This document shows positions 24,604-32,194 of a stretch of DNA of 32,194 nucleotides, piece after piece (positions within the stretch are counted from its first letter, which is position 1; the number at the start of each line of letters is the position of its first letter). A program made the translations under genes and the position numbers. A model generated the notes under the pieces. That model saw only the letters and a program-made list of their open reading frames with translations, made no database searches and was not told the origin of the DNA. The stretch comes from CAYQJS01 sp964417895 (GTDB taxonomy: Bacteria > Chloroflexota > UBA6077 > SHYK01): assembly GCA_964417895.1 (NCBI GenBank), contig CAYQJS010000058.1:1-32194 (forward strand), given 5' to 3'.

Positions 24604-24707
24604 GGCGTCACAGGGCGCAGAGGCGAGCAAGGGGAGGGATAAATGGGAGGGGCCCCGAAGGGGAGGAGCCCGTTTATGCTCACCGCCGCTTGCCGTCCCT
24701 TGACGCC
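24604..24707 (+). ncRNA. Candidate structured RNA upstream of the DUF4062 gene
   Basis: GGCGTCA (24604-24610) pairs with TGACGCC (24701-24707) and AGGG (24612-24615) with CCCT (24697-24700), with a one-base bulge between. Inside, ATAAATGGG (24639-24647) pairs with CCCGTTTAT (24669-24677) with one U-G wobble, and CCCC-GAA-GGGG (24653-24663) caps the structure. The nested long-range pairing and the wobble suggest RNA rather than a protein-binding DNA palindrome. The orientation is assumed from the gene downstream. Confidence 0.45.
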
Positions 24708-24820
24708 AGAGGGCGGCAGCCCTAGTGGTTCATGCCGGCGGACAAAGAGGGGTCAGCCAGCGAGCGTATGATCAGCTCTCAGATAGAGACGAGAACCGGC
24801 GGCGGGGAGGAGGGCGCGAG

Positions 24821-25894
24821 ATGTCGTTTAAGTCGGAAACCTACCGGGTGCTCATCGCCTCACCAGCGGACCTAGGGGAGGAACGACAAGCCGCAACCGT
24901 CGCAATCAACGAGTGGAACGACGACCATGCCCTGGCCGAGGCTACGGTACTGCTGCCAGTCAGATGGGAAACGCATGCGACCCCAGAGTCGGGCGCACGG
25001 CCGCAGGATGCGCTCAACCATCAACTCGTTGAGACATGCGACTTCCTGATTGGCATGTTCTGGACCAGGCTCGGCGGAAATACCGGCGTTGCCGAGTCAG
25101 GCACTGTGGAAGAGATTGACCAGTTCGTGAGTGCTGGCAAGTCTGCCATGCTGTACTTCTCCAGCCGCCCGATCGATCCCGACAAGATCGACATGGCCCA
25201 GCATCGGAAGCTGCGGCGCTTCAAAGAGGCCACCTATAAGCGGGCCGTCGTGGGTCGATTCGCGAGCGTGGACGAGCTAAGGCAATGCCTTGTGCGCGAT
25301 CTACTGCGACAAGTTCGGATGATGAACGCGGGCAGGCCCAAAAGGCAGACCACCAGGCTGGACGAAGCCCGGGAACTCACGAATCTCATTCGTACCCTGC
25401 GCGAGCACGACGTCACGCCAACGGACTACGAGACGTATCGCAAAGTTTTGGCACCGAGACGACGTTCGAGAGCTGGCGCAGTGGACCCCGTGCAGCCTGG
25501 AGAACTGGGACCTAATGGCCACCGAGTGGGCTACACCGAGGAAGGAGACAAGGTCGAGTGGATACCCGATGACGAGAACCCCAGCGAAGAGTGGCGACTC
25601 GTCCTTCGTCGTGGTGACAAGGCGATGCTGGCGACGTACAACGAGTTCTGGGACAAGGTGTGGTGGAACCGCCACCAAAACTGGCTCTATCGAATCGAAA
25701 CTGGTGAAGACACCTTGACCGAGGAACAGAAACCGGTCCTGGAACAAGCCCAGCGAGCGGCTAGGCGCATCGAGCGGAAATACGGGAAACGAAATCTCGG
25801 ATGGGACGATTTCGAGTGGGGTCTGCTGAGTGGACGTATGTCAGCGCTCGCCTGGGTATTGGGGTCGGATTGGGAATCTTCACTCGACACTTAG
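24821..25894 (+). CDS. DUF4062 domain protein, probable defence gene
   Basis: 357 aa from ATG 24821 (GGGGAGGA upstream). Residues 6-100 match DUF4062 (YRVLIASPADLGEERQAA, then INEWND, LLPVRWETHATPE, and CDFLIGMFWTRLG), a TIR/NTPase-associated N-terminal sensor or effector domain found in bacterial conflict proteins. The remaining 250 residues are charged and helical, with Trp-rich segments (KVWWNRHQNWLYR), and lack the NTPase or TPR repeats that often follow DUF4062. The domain call is firm; the defence role is inferred from neighbours (HEPN, type III restriction, toxin-antitoxin). Confidence 0.75.
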   Translation: MSFKSETYRVLIASPADLGEERQAATVAINEWNDDHALAEATVLLPVRWETHATPESGARPQDALNHQLVETCDFLIGMFWTRLGGNTGVAESGTVEEIDQFVSAGKSAMLYFSSRPIDPDKIDMAQHRKLRRFKEATYKRAVVGRFASVDELRQCLVRDLLRQVRMMNAGRPKRQTTRLDEARELTNLIRTLREHDVTPTDYETYRKVLAPRRRSRAGAVDPVQPGELGPNGHRVGYTEEGDKVEWIPDDENPSEEWRLVLRRGDKAMLATYNEFWDKVWWNRHQNWLYRIETGEDTLTEEQKPVLEQAQRAARRIERKYGKRNLGWDDFEWGLLSGRMSALAWVLGSDWESSLDT

Positions 25895-25905
25895 ACCCCT
25901 GTAAG

Positions 25906-25956
25906 GGCGCCAGAGCCGAAGAGATGGGTTACGGTATGCGCTCCTTCTCTGGCGCC
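25906..25956 (+). repeat. Perfect 10-bp inverted repeat after the DUF4062 gene
   Basis: GGCGCCAGAG (25906-25915) and CTCTGGCGCC (25947-25956) enclose 31 bp. It begins 12 bp after the stop. No T-run follows, so it is not a classic terminator; it could stabilise the 3' end or be a protein-binding site. Confidence 0.5.
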
Positions 25957-25985
25957 CATCACGCCACGCTCGGAGACGCCTGGCA

Positions 25986-26023
25986 CAAAAAAAACCGAGC
26001 GCCTCGGAGCTGAAGCGCTCGGT
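25986..26023 (-). terminator. Strong rho-independent terminator
   Basis: On the minus strand ACCGAGCGC and GCGCTCGGT form a perfect 9-bp stem (26023-26015 with 26002-25994) followed by T8. It lies nine bases after the stop of the zinc-binding protein gene. Confidence 0.9.
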
Positions 26024-26031
26024 CGTGTTTC

Positions 26032-26337
26032 TCACCGATCCCCTGGTCGGTACTGGCACCAGTCACGATCCTCGTCCTTCTGATGGCAGCTCCAGAAGGG
26101 GCCGTGCTTGCCTTTCATGCGCACCATCGGAGTCTGGTGCACCTCGCAGATCGGGACTGGCCCGTTTTCCTGGGACTGAGCCAGCTTCTGGAGGATGCTC
26201 TCGTGGAAGGCGAGCATCTGAGGATCCGTGGTCTCTCGGCGGAGATCCTTGACTGCCGAGAAGACCTGGACAAGCTCCTTGCGAGTGAGCTGCACGAGAT
26301 AACGGCTCTGAGCAGCTTCTTCATTTGCCTGTTTCAT
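26032..26337 (-). CDS. Small zinc-binding protein
   Basis: 101 aa. The N-terminal 55 residues are helical (LTRKELVQVFSAVKDLRRE). The C-terminus contains a zinc-ribbon-like set: C64, H67, C84 and C94 (CEVHQTP, FWSCHQ, WCQYRP). AAAGGAG precedes ATG 26337. It is transcribed alone, between leader B and a T8 terminator. Similar ribbons occur on topoisomerase tails and element-encoded accessory factors. The function is unknown. Confidence 0.7.
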   Translation of the reverse strand: MKQANEEAAQSRYLVQLTRKELVQVFSAVKDLRRETTDPQMLAFHESILQKLAQSQENGPVPICEVHQTPMVRMKGKHGPFWSCHQKDEDRDWCQYRPGDR

Positions 26338-26535
26338 AGCTCTCAGCTCCTTTCTGCCGACGCTCTGTCGGCGAAGCCAGAAGTCGCTCGCGGCTGAGCC
26401 GCGTCAAGGGCGGAACGAGCGAGAGCGAGTGACGCTCGAGGAGCGAAGCGAAACCCTTGACGCATAAGCGAAGCGCGAGCTCCACAATGAGAAGACAGAC
26501 AGAGCGGAGCAGAATGGTTGGAGTGGTGGGGCACC
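26338..26535 (-). promoter_or_regulatory. Leader B: duplicated 5' region of the zinc-binding protein gene
   Basis: It matches leader A (20489-20696) in three ordered blocks, including CGCTCTGTCG (26361-26370), AACCCTTGAC (26452-26461) and the AATGAGAA...CAGAGCGG...GTTGGAGTGGTGG block (26485-26535). The interior is full of GCGAAGC-like short repeats. Open frames that cross it are judged spurious. Confidence 0.5.
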
Positions 26536-26705
26536 CAGTTTCCAGATGGCCGACCGGAAACATAGGACGGGGAGGAGCCGGGCGTTTTCAGGGCCTCTCG
26601 GCCCCCAAAGGCGGATAATTGTGAGCCCCCGTGATCCGTGGGCCAAGTTCCGGCCTGGCGACGATCCAGCGCGGTGGCGCTTTTCAACCCAAGTCTGGAG
26701 CGACC

Positions 26706-27392
26706 TTGCCTAAGGATCTGACGGCTGACGAAGTTCGCGAAAACGACATCGCGGCGATGGGGGAGGGTCTGGGGACCGTCTACAGCGAGCTCTCCAATTC
26801 CTGTGCCTGGATCCACTGGAAGTGGGCCGATTTCATTGAGCTCTTCGGCACTTCTCCTGAGCGCATTGAGCTGCTTAATCAGTCGGCTGGTTCGTTCTTC
26901 TGGCAGTTGCAAACCAGCCTCTGGAACGATATCCTGCTCCACCTGGCGCGGCTCACGGACCGCCCTCGGACGGGAAGGGATAACCTAACCCTGCAGCGGT
27001 TGCCAGAACTCGTCGTCCCAAGGCTTCGTGCGAGAGTCAAAGATCTTCTCGAGGATGTAACGCGGCAGTGCGCGTTCGCTCGAGACTGGCGCAATCGTCG
27101 CCTCGCCCATGACGACCTCGCATTGGCGCTGGGCGACTCGACTGCTCGCCCTCTTACACCAGCCAGCCGCAAGATGGTGGCGGACGCGTTGGCCGCGGTA
27201 GTACGCCTTATGAATCATGTCCACGGTCATTATCACGACGGCGAGGTGATGTACGAGATGCTCGTCGACCATTCGGCCGTCGCGCTGCTATATGTGATCC
27301 GGGACGGCATTGAAGCTGAGGCTGCCCGGCGGACGCGCATCGAAGAGCGAAGGTACCTGCCTGAGGATCTGGTCCCGCCACGTCCTATCTGA
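26706..27392 (+). CDS. AbiU2-like HEPN protein
   Basis: 228 aa from TTG 26706, supported by GGAG seven bases upstream; a GTG at 26631 lacks a site and a later ATG at 26757 would trim the first helix. All-helical, with WIHWKWADFIELFGT early, FWQLQTSLWNDILLHLARL, and FARDWRNRRLAHDDLALAL, where R129 and H135 give the HEPN RX4-6H ribonuclease signature. AbiU2 proteins of this layout act in abortive infection. It stands alone downstream of leader B in the opposite direction. The exact start and the RNase activity are inferred. Confidence 0.65.
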   Translation: MPKDLTADEVRENDIAAMGEGLGTVYSELSNSCAWIHWKWADFIELFGTSPERIELLNQSAGSFFWQLQTSLWNDILLHLARLTDRPRTGRDNLTLQRLPELVVPRLRARVKDLLEDVTRQCAFARDWRNRRLAHDDLALALGDSTARPLTPASRKMVADALAAVVRLMNHVHGHYHDGEVMYEMLVDHSAVALLYVIRDGIEAEAARRTRIEERRYLPEDLVPPRPI

Positions 27393-27584
27393 CGTACCCA
27401 GGGTGCGCGACTCTTCACTGCGGGGTTGTAATCAGCACGAGCGAAGCGCTAGCGGAGCTGGTGCAACATTCCCAGGGGCCCCAGGATGGCGCCGCAGCGA
27501 AAGCGGAGGAGCCTTGCAGGGGGAGATGGCCCTCGCCCGGGCCCACGCCCATTCTCTGGGGTGGTCTATCCGGCAAACAGTCCG

Positions 27585-28229
27585 TTAGCCGGGCGAGCAA
27601 CGTGACAAGGTTACCCTTGTCAGAAGGTTGGGGTCATTCGGGTTAGTGAGCTGTCTCTCACCAAGGAGGCTACCGCCGTCCGAGCTGAGTCTGAAACGGG
27701 CAATGAACTGACTCGCCTGCCACACCACGGTTTCGCCTTCCACCTGGGCTGTGAACCGAGTCCAGGCTCCGCCGACTCGCGTCCGCTGGAAACTGAAAAA
27801 TTCGGGGTATGCGTAGACGCCTACGGCCCGCACGGCATCGATCTGTTCAATGCCTACACGAGTTACCAACCCAGTGTCCCAGGTCCCCTCCCACACGCCG
27901 ATGGCGCCTGCCAGAGCCGCTGATACTTCCGGCGCGGGGAGAGTTAACGCGAGGTCAGTGGGCCACGGCAGAGTTACTGCGCACCGTGGTGCCGTTGGTG
28001 TCGGAACGCGCGTTGGTGCAGCTGTCGGCGTAGGCGTCGGTCTGGGCGTCGCCGTAGTCCTAGGGGTTAGAGTCGGTTCTGCGGGAGTGGGAGCCGGCTC
28101 CTCAACTATCTCCTCGGGACTCAGGGCAGGTGTCTGCTCACCTGCTGGTATTGTCTCGTCCTCGGCAACCGCCGGGAGAGCCACCGTAACAGCCACGAAA
28201 ACCGCGGCGAGCAATAACAAACGTCGCAC
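27585..28229 (-). CDS. Secreted protein with Pro/Thr linker
   Basis: 214 aa from GTG 28229 (GGAGG nine bases upstream). A signal peptide (MRRLLLLAAVFVAVTVALPAVAED) is followed by a low-complexity linker rich in Pro and Thr (about 30-83), then a compact C-terminal domain of about 130 residues (GVWEGTWDTG, GVYAYPEFFSFQRTRVG, TVVWQASQFIARFRL) with a lipocalin-like alternating pattern and two Cys (83, 211). Linkers of this kind are common in Chloroflexota exported proteins. The function is unknown. Confidence 0.7.
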   Translation of the reverse strand: MRRLLLLAAVFVAVTVALPAVAEDETIPAGEQTPALSPEEIVEEPAPTPAEPTLTPRTTATPRPTPTPTAAPTRVPTPTAPRCAVTLPWPTDLALTLPAPEVSAALAGAIGVWEGTWDTGLVTRVGIEQIDAVRAVGVYAYPEFFSFQRTRVGGAWTRFTAQVEGETVVWQASQFIARFRLSSDGGSLLGERQLTNPNDPNLLTRVTLSRCSPG

Positions 28230-28303
28230 GCGCTGTAACCTCCGCCTGCAAGGCCCTAGGCAGCAAGAGGGCGAGTATAGGGAGAGGTTTCAGCACTAGT
28301 CAA

Positions 28304-28627
28304 GCGGAGGTCGTTCCGCGCAGAGTGCTACGACGGACGGCTTTGTCCGCCGCCCCTGCGCTCTCCGTCGCGAAGCGACTACAACCGAGCCGCTGACAAA
28401 GGGGTTGGGGGGAAGGTCAGCGGCTCTTTCCTTGATCGCCTCTGGCGATTTCCCAGAGGCTGCCCATCTTTGCGAAGCAAAGATCAACCCCGAAGTGTCT
28501 CACGCCGAAGGCGTATTGCAGCAGCGATTAGCTGCTGTTGAGACACGGAGGGGTTGTTTGGGCAGTCGGCCGCGAGCACGGCGAAGTGGCCGACTGCCCA
28601 AACAGTTACCGAGCGGCGATTAGCCGC
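28304..28627. repeat. Array of hairpins and cloverleaf-like inverted repeats
   Basis: Ordered elements: GTCGC-GAA-GCGAC (28367-28379); 11-bp arms GAGCCGCTGAC/GTCAGCGGCTC (28386-28396, 28416-28426) around a G-rich loop; GCCTCTGG/CCAGAGGC (28438-28460) beside ATCTTTGC-GAA-GCAAAGAT (28466-28484), both inside TTGATC/GATCAA; a cloverleaf 28485-28556 (CAACCCC plus GTGTCTCA stems with two inner arms); a perfect 16-bp inverted repeat 28556-28571/28588-28603; and GCGGC-GATTA-GCCGC (28613-28627). Loops recur as GAA or GATTA. There is no gene here. It may be oriT, a single-strand origin or a structured RNA. Confidence 0.65.
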
Positions 28628-28825
28628 CTGGGCAGCTCTCTTCCTGTCACTTCCCCCCATTTCCTTTTGCGGGCGGGGCCAGTGAGCCTGTGCAGTGAGG
28701 TCAACAGGCTGGTACACAGCCAAGTCCACAGGGGCAAGACTTGTTCATGAACACGGTTTGTGTTCGAGTAAGAAGGTGCGCGGGTGGGCGTCCTTCTTTG
28801 GCTGCCTCCGCTTGCCAGCTCGCGG
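28628..28825. other. Intergenic stretch after the Res gene
   Basis: No gene is visible between the hairpin array and the 3' end of the restriction subunit. It contains short direct repeats only; short open frames here have no support. Confidence 0.4.
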
Positions 28826-31312
28826 CTATTCCCCCGCGAGCTGCTCGAGGGCTCGCCATGATCCCTTCCCGGTCCTCACGTTGCTCTCGGAGAGAAGCAA
28901 GTAGCGCCAGCGCACAGCAACCTTATCGTCGGCACTCACGTAGCTGGCCCATCGTCTCGCTGCCTCCCGCTTTCCCTGAACGTCGGCGGTTTCCATGTCT
29001 TTGTCCATCTTGACCTCGATGACCCAGTGGGTCTGTTCCCGGTCAATCGCGATGAAGTCTGGGTTGTACTCGCGCCCCCCAGTCCAGAGGATGGGGAGAT
29101 CGCCCAGTTGCAGGCGCACCCAGAGGTCGATTGTCTCTTCGTCATCTAACGTGTTCGCAACGTCGCGCTCCGGCGAGGAGTCGAACCAGTCTTGTGCGTA
29201 CAGCGAGCGCCGGAAGCCTTCGTACCCCGCCCCCTTCTTGAAGGTTCCAAACCTGTCGCGGCTCGTCTGCGGGCGGCCGAGACGGACCTTAGCCAATTCT
29301 GTGATCTCGACGACTTCGCCATAGGACGGCCTGGACGCGAATCTGCGATGCTCCTCCGTAATCAGCTGTACTAAGCCACCCGCCGCGCGGTCCAGGTAGC
29401 CGCTCAGCAGCTTCTCGGCTGACAGACCCAGGCCACGCAGAAATGCGTCGACGATCTGGGCTGCGGGGTACCGTTGATTCGCCCGGGCTGGCACGACGGC
29501 AGCGGAGAGCACGTCGTCGATCAGCTGCTTCCGCAGCTCATCTAATGGGAAAAGAAGGGCGGGGGACTCGACACGATCCATTGCGCGAGCCGTGACAAGT
29601 TCAGTTCGCCGCAGCCCCTCCGGGCCGACTACGATCTGTGCGCGGAGCGCGATCCGTCGGAGGCTCCCCGCTGGGTCGGCGGCAATGCTTGCCCCGAGCC
29701 GCCCGAAGGGCTCAAGGTCTGTGATATCCGCCAGAGAAAAGTCGCTCCTGACCTGCGTCATCCGCAACTGGGGGATGCGCAATGCGGGACGGTTCAACCG
29801 CGGCGCCAGCGTAATCTGGAGCTTGCGCAGCTCATCCTCCGCCCGTGTCGTGTAACCTTCGACGCTCTCAATTCCCACGGCCCCCTGCACTCCCAGCTGT
29901 TCCCCTGCGGTCAAGTGGAGTTGGCCTGAGTCGGTGCTATCCGTCACGGTCAACGAGGCTTCGACCACCTCAGTCTCTGTTACGGCGACGAGCTGCCCCT
30001 GGGCGTTTCGGCGCAGAATGGCCCGAGTTCTTCGGTCGATGAAGTGCTCATTCAACGAGCCGGCCTTCCTCAGCAGTTCTTCGTACCGCTCGTGGCCGAG
30101 GACCTCCAGCGTGTCGAGAATCTCCACGTCCGTATAACGGCCGAACGGGAGGCGCAATCCACGACCTAGCGTCTGCTCAGTGAGGATGTCGGAGACCGAG
30201 GCTCGCATGGAGGCGATGACGTAGACGTTCTTCACGTCCCATCCCTCTTTCAGCATGCCCACGGAGATCACGATGCGGTAAGGGCTTCCCAGCTCCTCCA
30301 GTTTGTCGAGCTGGGCAAGCGCCTCGTCGGGCGCTTTGGAGTGGACGGTTAGGACTCGGTCACTGTAGCGGCCACCGGCGAACGAAGGGTCCGAGACGAT
30401 CCGCTCGATCTCCTGGGCCTCGCTGATGTCCGGAGCGATCACTAGCATCGCAGGAGCGACCGGCACGGCTCCGGTGTCAGCGCACCAGCGCGCGATCGCC
30501 TGCTCTTTCAGCTCCAGGAGCCTCACGCCATCAAGGAGTTTCGTCTGCGGGTCGGTCCGGTCGTCCTTACGGCCCACGAGGACTGGCGTCTTGACGAGCT
30601 TGTCGGCTATTGCTGCCGCCAGGGGATAGCGATAGATGATGTCGTCGAGGGGGGTCTTCTTGTCGGGTGTGGCGGTCAGGCCGATGAGCACGCGCGGCCG
30701 CAGGTTCCGAATTGCCGATGAGAAGGCCGGGCCATAGTAGCAATGGTGCTCGTCCGCAAATACGACGAGGTCGTCGAGGCTCTGGAGGTGAGCGTAAAAC
30801 GCTTCACCCAGCCCCTCCTGGAATTTGTGGGTCTTGCGGCCGACCGTAGACTCCGGTCGCAGAAGGGCCTGGACCGTGAAGATGAAGACCTTCACCTGTT
30901 CCGAGTCGTCCATTGCGGCCCGCATAGCTGCCGTCGCGAAGTTCTCGCTTGTGATAATCACCGGGCGCACCTCCATGCCGCCCAGGAGGCTCTTGGGATG
31001 CCCGGGCGTGAAGTTCGCCACGGTCTTGTTGAGGATCGTCCGGCCAGGAGTAATGACCGCGAAGTTCCGAACCCCCTCAGCGGCGAAGTATTCCATGGCC
31101 GAGGCGACCACATATGTCTTGCCGACCCCCGTGGCGACCGCTACGACTGCCTCGAAGGGGGGTGGCTCGCGGTCGATTTCGTAGTGCTGCCCGACCTCGT
31201 AGACAATGCTCTCAAGGGCCTCCTTGTTCGGTTGACGCAGCTCAAGCCTCGCAGCAATGGCCTCGATGCGGTCTAGGTCAAAGAAACTCGCGCTCGGCTC
31301 CACGCCCGTCAC
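28826..31312 (-). CDS. Type III restriction enzyme Res subunit
   Basis: 828 aa. Superfamily 2 helicase motifs: Walker A ATGVGKT (60-66), DEHH (187-190), GLTATP (211-216), and QTLGRGLR (380-387). A C-terminal PD-(D/E)XK nuclease is visible as PDF (751-753) and EVK (766-768). Res cleaves DNA after ATP-dependent translocation from unmodified sites, acting with Mod in the cytoplasm. The GTG start overlaps the Mod stop (GTGA), so the two are coupled. Res seems complete although Mod is broken, an arrangement that is unusual because Res normally depends on Mod for target recognition. Confidence 0.9.
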   Translation of the reverse strand: MTGVEPSASFFDLDRIEAIAARLELRQPNKEALESIVYEVGQHYEIDREPPPFEAVVAVATGVGKTYVVASAMEYFAAEGVRNFAVITPGRTILNKTVANFTPGHPKSLLGGMEVRPVIITSENFATAAMRAAMDDSEQVKVFIFTVQALLRPESTVGRKTHKFQEGLGEAFYAHLQSLDDLVVFADEHHCYYGPAFSSAIRNLRPRVLIGLTATPDKKTPLDDIIYRYPLAAAIADKLVKTPVLVGRKDDRTDPQTKLLDGVRLLELKEQAIARWCADTGAVPVAPAMLVIAPDISEAQEIERIVSDPSFAGGRYSDRVLTVHSKAPDEALAQLDKLEELGSPYRIVISVGMLKEGWDVKNVYVIASMRASVSDILTEQTLGRGLRLPFGRYTDVEILDTLEVLGHERYEELLRKAGSLNEHFIDRRTRAILRRNAQGQLVAVTETEVVEASLTVTDSTDSGQLHLTAGEQLGVQGAVGIESVEGYTTRAEDELRKLQITLAPRLNRPALRIPQLRMTQVRSDFSLADITDLEPFGRLGASIAADPAGSLRRIALRAQIVVGPEGLRRTELVTARAMDRVESPALLFPLDELRKQLIDDVLSAAVVPARANQRYPAAQIVDAFLRGLGLSAEKLLSGYLDRAAGGLVQLITEEHRRFASRPSYGEVVEITELAKVRLGRPQTSRDRFGTFKKGAGYEGFRRSLYAQDWFDSSPERDVANTLDDEETIDLWVRLQLGDLPILWTGGREYNPDFIAIDREQTHWVIEVKMDKDMETADVQGKREAARRWASYVSADDKVAVRWRYLLLSESNVRTGKGSWRALEQLAGE

Positions 31313-32139
31313 ACCTGGACAACGTCGTCGACGGGCTGCCTTCCGTGACTAGGGGGCGCATCTGGGAGCTGCTGCTGTACCCACCGTATCGCTTGGCGGT
31401 ACTCTTGTAGGATTGACTGGGGGATCTTCCGGACGCTGGACCCCGGCCGCATTTTGCGCAGCACATCCCGGGCCGCCGGGTCGATTGCCGTGCCGCACAC
31501 AACCAGCCGTTCGTCTTCGGCTAAGGCCGTGGCCAAAAGGCGGACCACATGCTCATTCACCAGCCCATCGATCACGGCCAGCCGCGACCGGCCCCGCTGT
31601 CCGCAGAGCGGCGGATCATATTGGTATTCGAAGTGGAGCTGAGCGGCGGTCACCTCGGCGAGCGTGCCGTTTGTTGCCCACTCACTCAAGAAGACCTGCC
31701 CACCTTCCTCCGCGAACATCGAGGGAGCCACTTCAAGAGTGCGGAAGCCTCCGCCGCCTTTCCAGCCGATATTGTCTGTGACGCCACCCTGATCCTCTCC
31801 GGCGACGACCTTGCTGAGGCGGGGGAGAGCATGGGTCTCGACGGTGGGGGTTTCGCGCTCGACGCCGATCCATCGGCGCCCCATCTTGTGTGCCACCGCT
31901 GCGGTGGTTCCCGATCCGAGAAAGCAGTCCAAGACGATATCGCCCGGCTCCGTGCCGATGTGCACGATCTTCCGTAGCAGCCGCTCTGGTTTGGGTGTCG
32001 CAAAGATAGACGAGCGATTAAATAGCCTGGTTACCTCTCCCTTGGCCTCGCGGTTATCACCCACTTCGTCGTGCAGCCAGATTGTGGTTGGGACCAAGCC
32101 CTCTAGCTCGTTCTGGAACCGCTTCCGAAAAGGGAAGCT
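31309..32139 (-). pseudogene. Type III Mod methyltransferase, N-terminally truncated
   Basis: Open from 32139 to the stop at 31311-31309 (276 codons). It retains FPFRKRFQNELEG, TPKPERLL, motif I VLDCFLGSGTTAAVAHKMGRRW and the C-terminal domain, but nothing of the DPPY motif IV or the region before it, which in Mod proteins precedes motif I. An in-frame stop (32142-32140) lies directly upstream and the sequence beyond is not Mod-like. The nearest start-like codon is TTG 32097. The fragment cannot methylate DNA. The break is probably caused by an insertion or rearrangement at about 32140. Confidence 0.75.
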
Positions 32140-32140
32140 T

Positions 32141-32194
32141 TATGGTGCCCCCCATTGTCAAGACAGCAAAAGGGCTGGTTTAAGTTAAGAGCGC
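32141..32194. mobile_element. Possible edge of an insertion disrupting mod
   Basis: The sequence changes character at the point where Mod homology ends (TATGGTGCCCCCCATTGTCA onward). TGGTGCCCCC followed by TGTCAAGACAG resembles the terminal sequence of some insertion sequences, but only 54 bp are visible and no family can be named. Confidence 0.3.

Noticed and set aside
26616..26631. Sequence similar to the lac operator (GGATAATTGTGAGC)
   Set aside because: It is not symmetric, has no LacI-type gene nearby and is probably chance.
26321..26942. Minus-strand ORFs crossing leader B and the HEPN gene
   Set aside because: They read through regulatory repeats and antisense to a better-supported gene.
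27602..27621. TGACAAGG/CCTTGTCA inverted repeat as a terminator of the secreted protein gene
   Set aside because: It lies inside the last codons and has no T-run after it.
28304..28627. CRISPR array or integron attC sites
   Set aside because: The hairpins differ in length and sequence, there are no regular spacers, and no cas or integron integrase gene is seen.

Overview
The window is GC-rich bacterial DNA. The best fit is a Chloroflexota-like genome, judged from an MmgE/PrpD protein with peptide-transporter remnants beside it, a secreted protein with a Pro/Thr-rich linker, an NHL-propeller protein, and paired replication-relaxation and HerA/TraD-type ATPase genes. This assignment is inference, because no marker gene is present.

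Left part (1-6.85 kb): a decayed flank. It holds a 3' fragment of a tRNA-Val on the minus strand with its terminator, a degenerate 3' fragment of tRNA-Gly, a membrane-anchored DUF4145-type protein, an intact MmgE/PrpD gene, a truncated solute-binding lipoprotein gene abutting a truncated and frameshifted membrane-protein gene, and an aldo/keto reductase.

Island core (6.85-20.7 kb): an intact tRNA-Gly(TCC) is followed by a tyrosine recombinase whose ribosome binding site sits in a hairpin. Next comes a minus-strand conjugation-like operon (13.9 to 8.15 kb) of small membrane and soluble proteins, a HerA/TraD-like ATPase, a terminator, a replication-relaxation protein and an XRE regulator. Opposite to it, a plus-strand pair encodes an XRE regulator and a 483-aa protein with an HEVNGH motif, an arrangement like ImmR/ImmA. 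A second minus-strand module (20.5 to 17.0 kb) repeats the replication-relaxation plus ATPase theme and adds an OB-fold-like protein. Downstream of it lie frameshifted remnants of an archaeo-eukaryotic-type primase and of a second OB-fold protein.

Cargo and defence part (20.9-32.2 kb): an NHL-repeat exported protein, a polytopic membrane protein, a tRNA-like inverted-repeat element, a HigB/HigA-type toxin-antitoxin pair whose toxin has a one-base frameshift, an unknown 226-aa protein, a possible structured RNA, a DUF4062 protein, a small zinc-binding protein with a strong terminator, an AbiU2-like HEPN protein, a secreted protein, a 300-bp field of hairpins and cloverleaf-like repeats (possible oriT or single-strand origin), and a type III restriction Res gene. 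The partner Mod gene has lost its N-terminal half, including the DPPY motif, at a breakpoint near the right edge.

Together this reads as an integrative conjugative or mobilizable element inserted at tRNA-Gly, layered over older tRNA-targeted insertions and carrying defence genes. A duplicated leader of about 200 bp precedes two unrelated small genes and points to a shared regulatory device.
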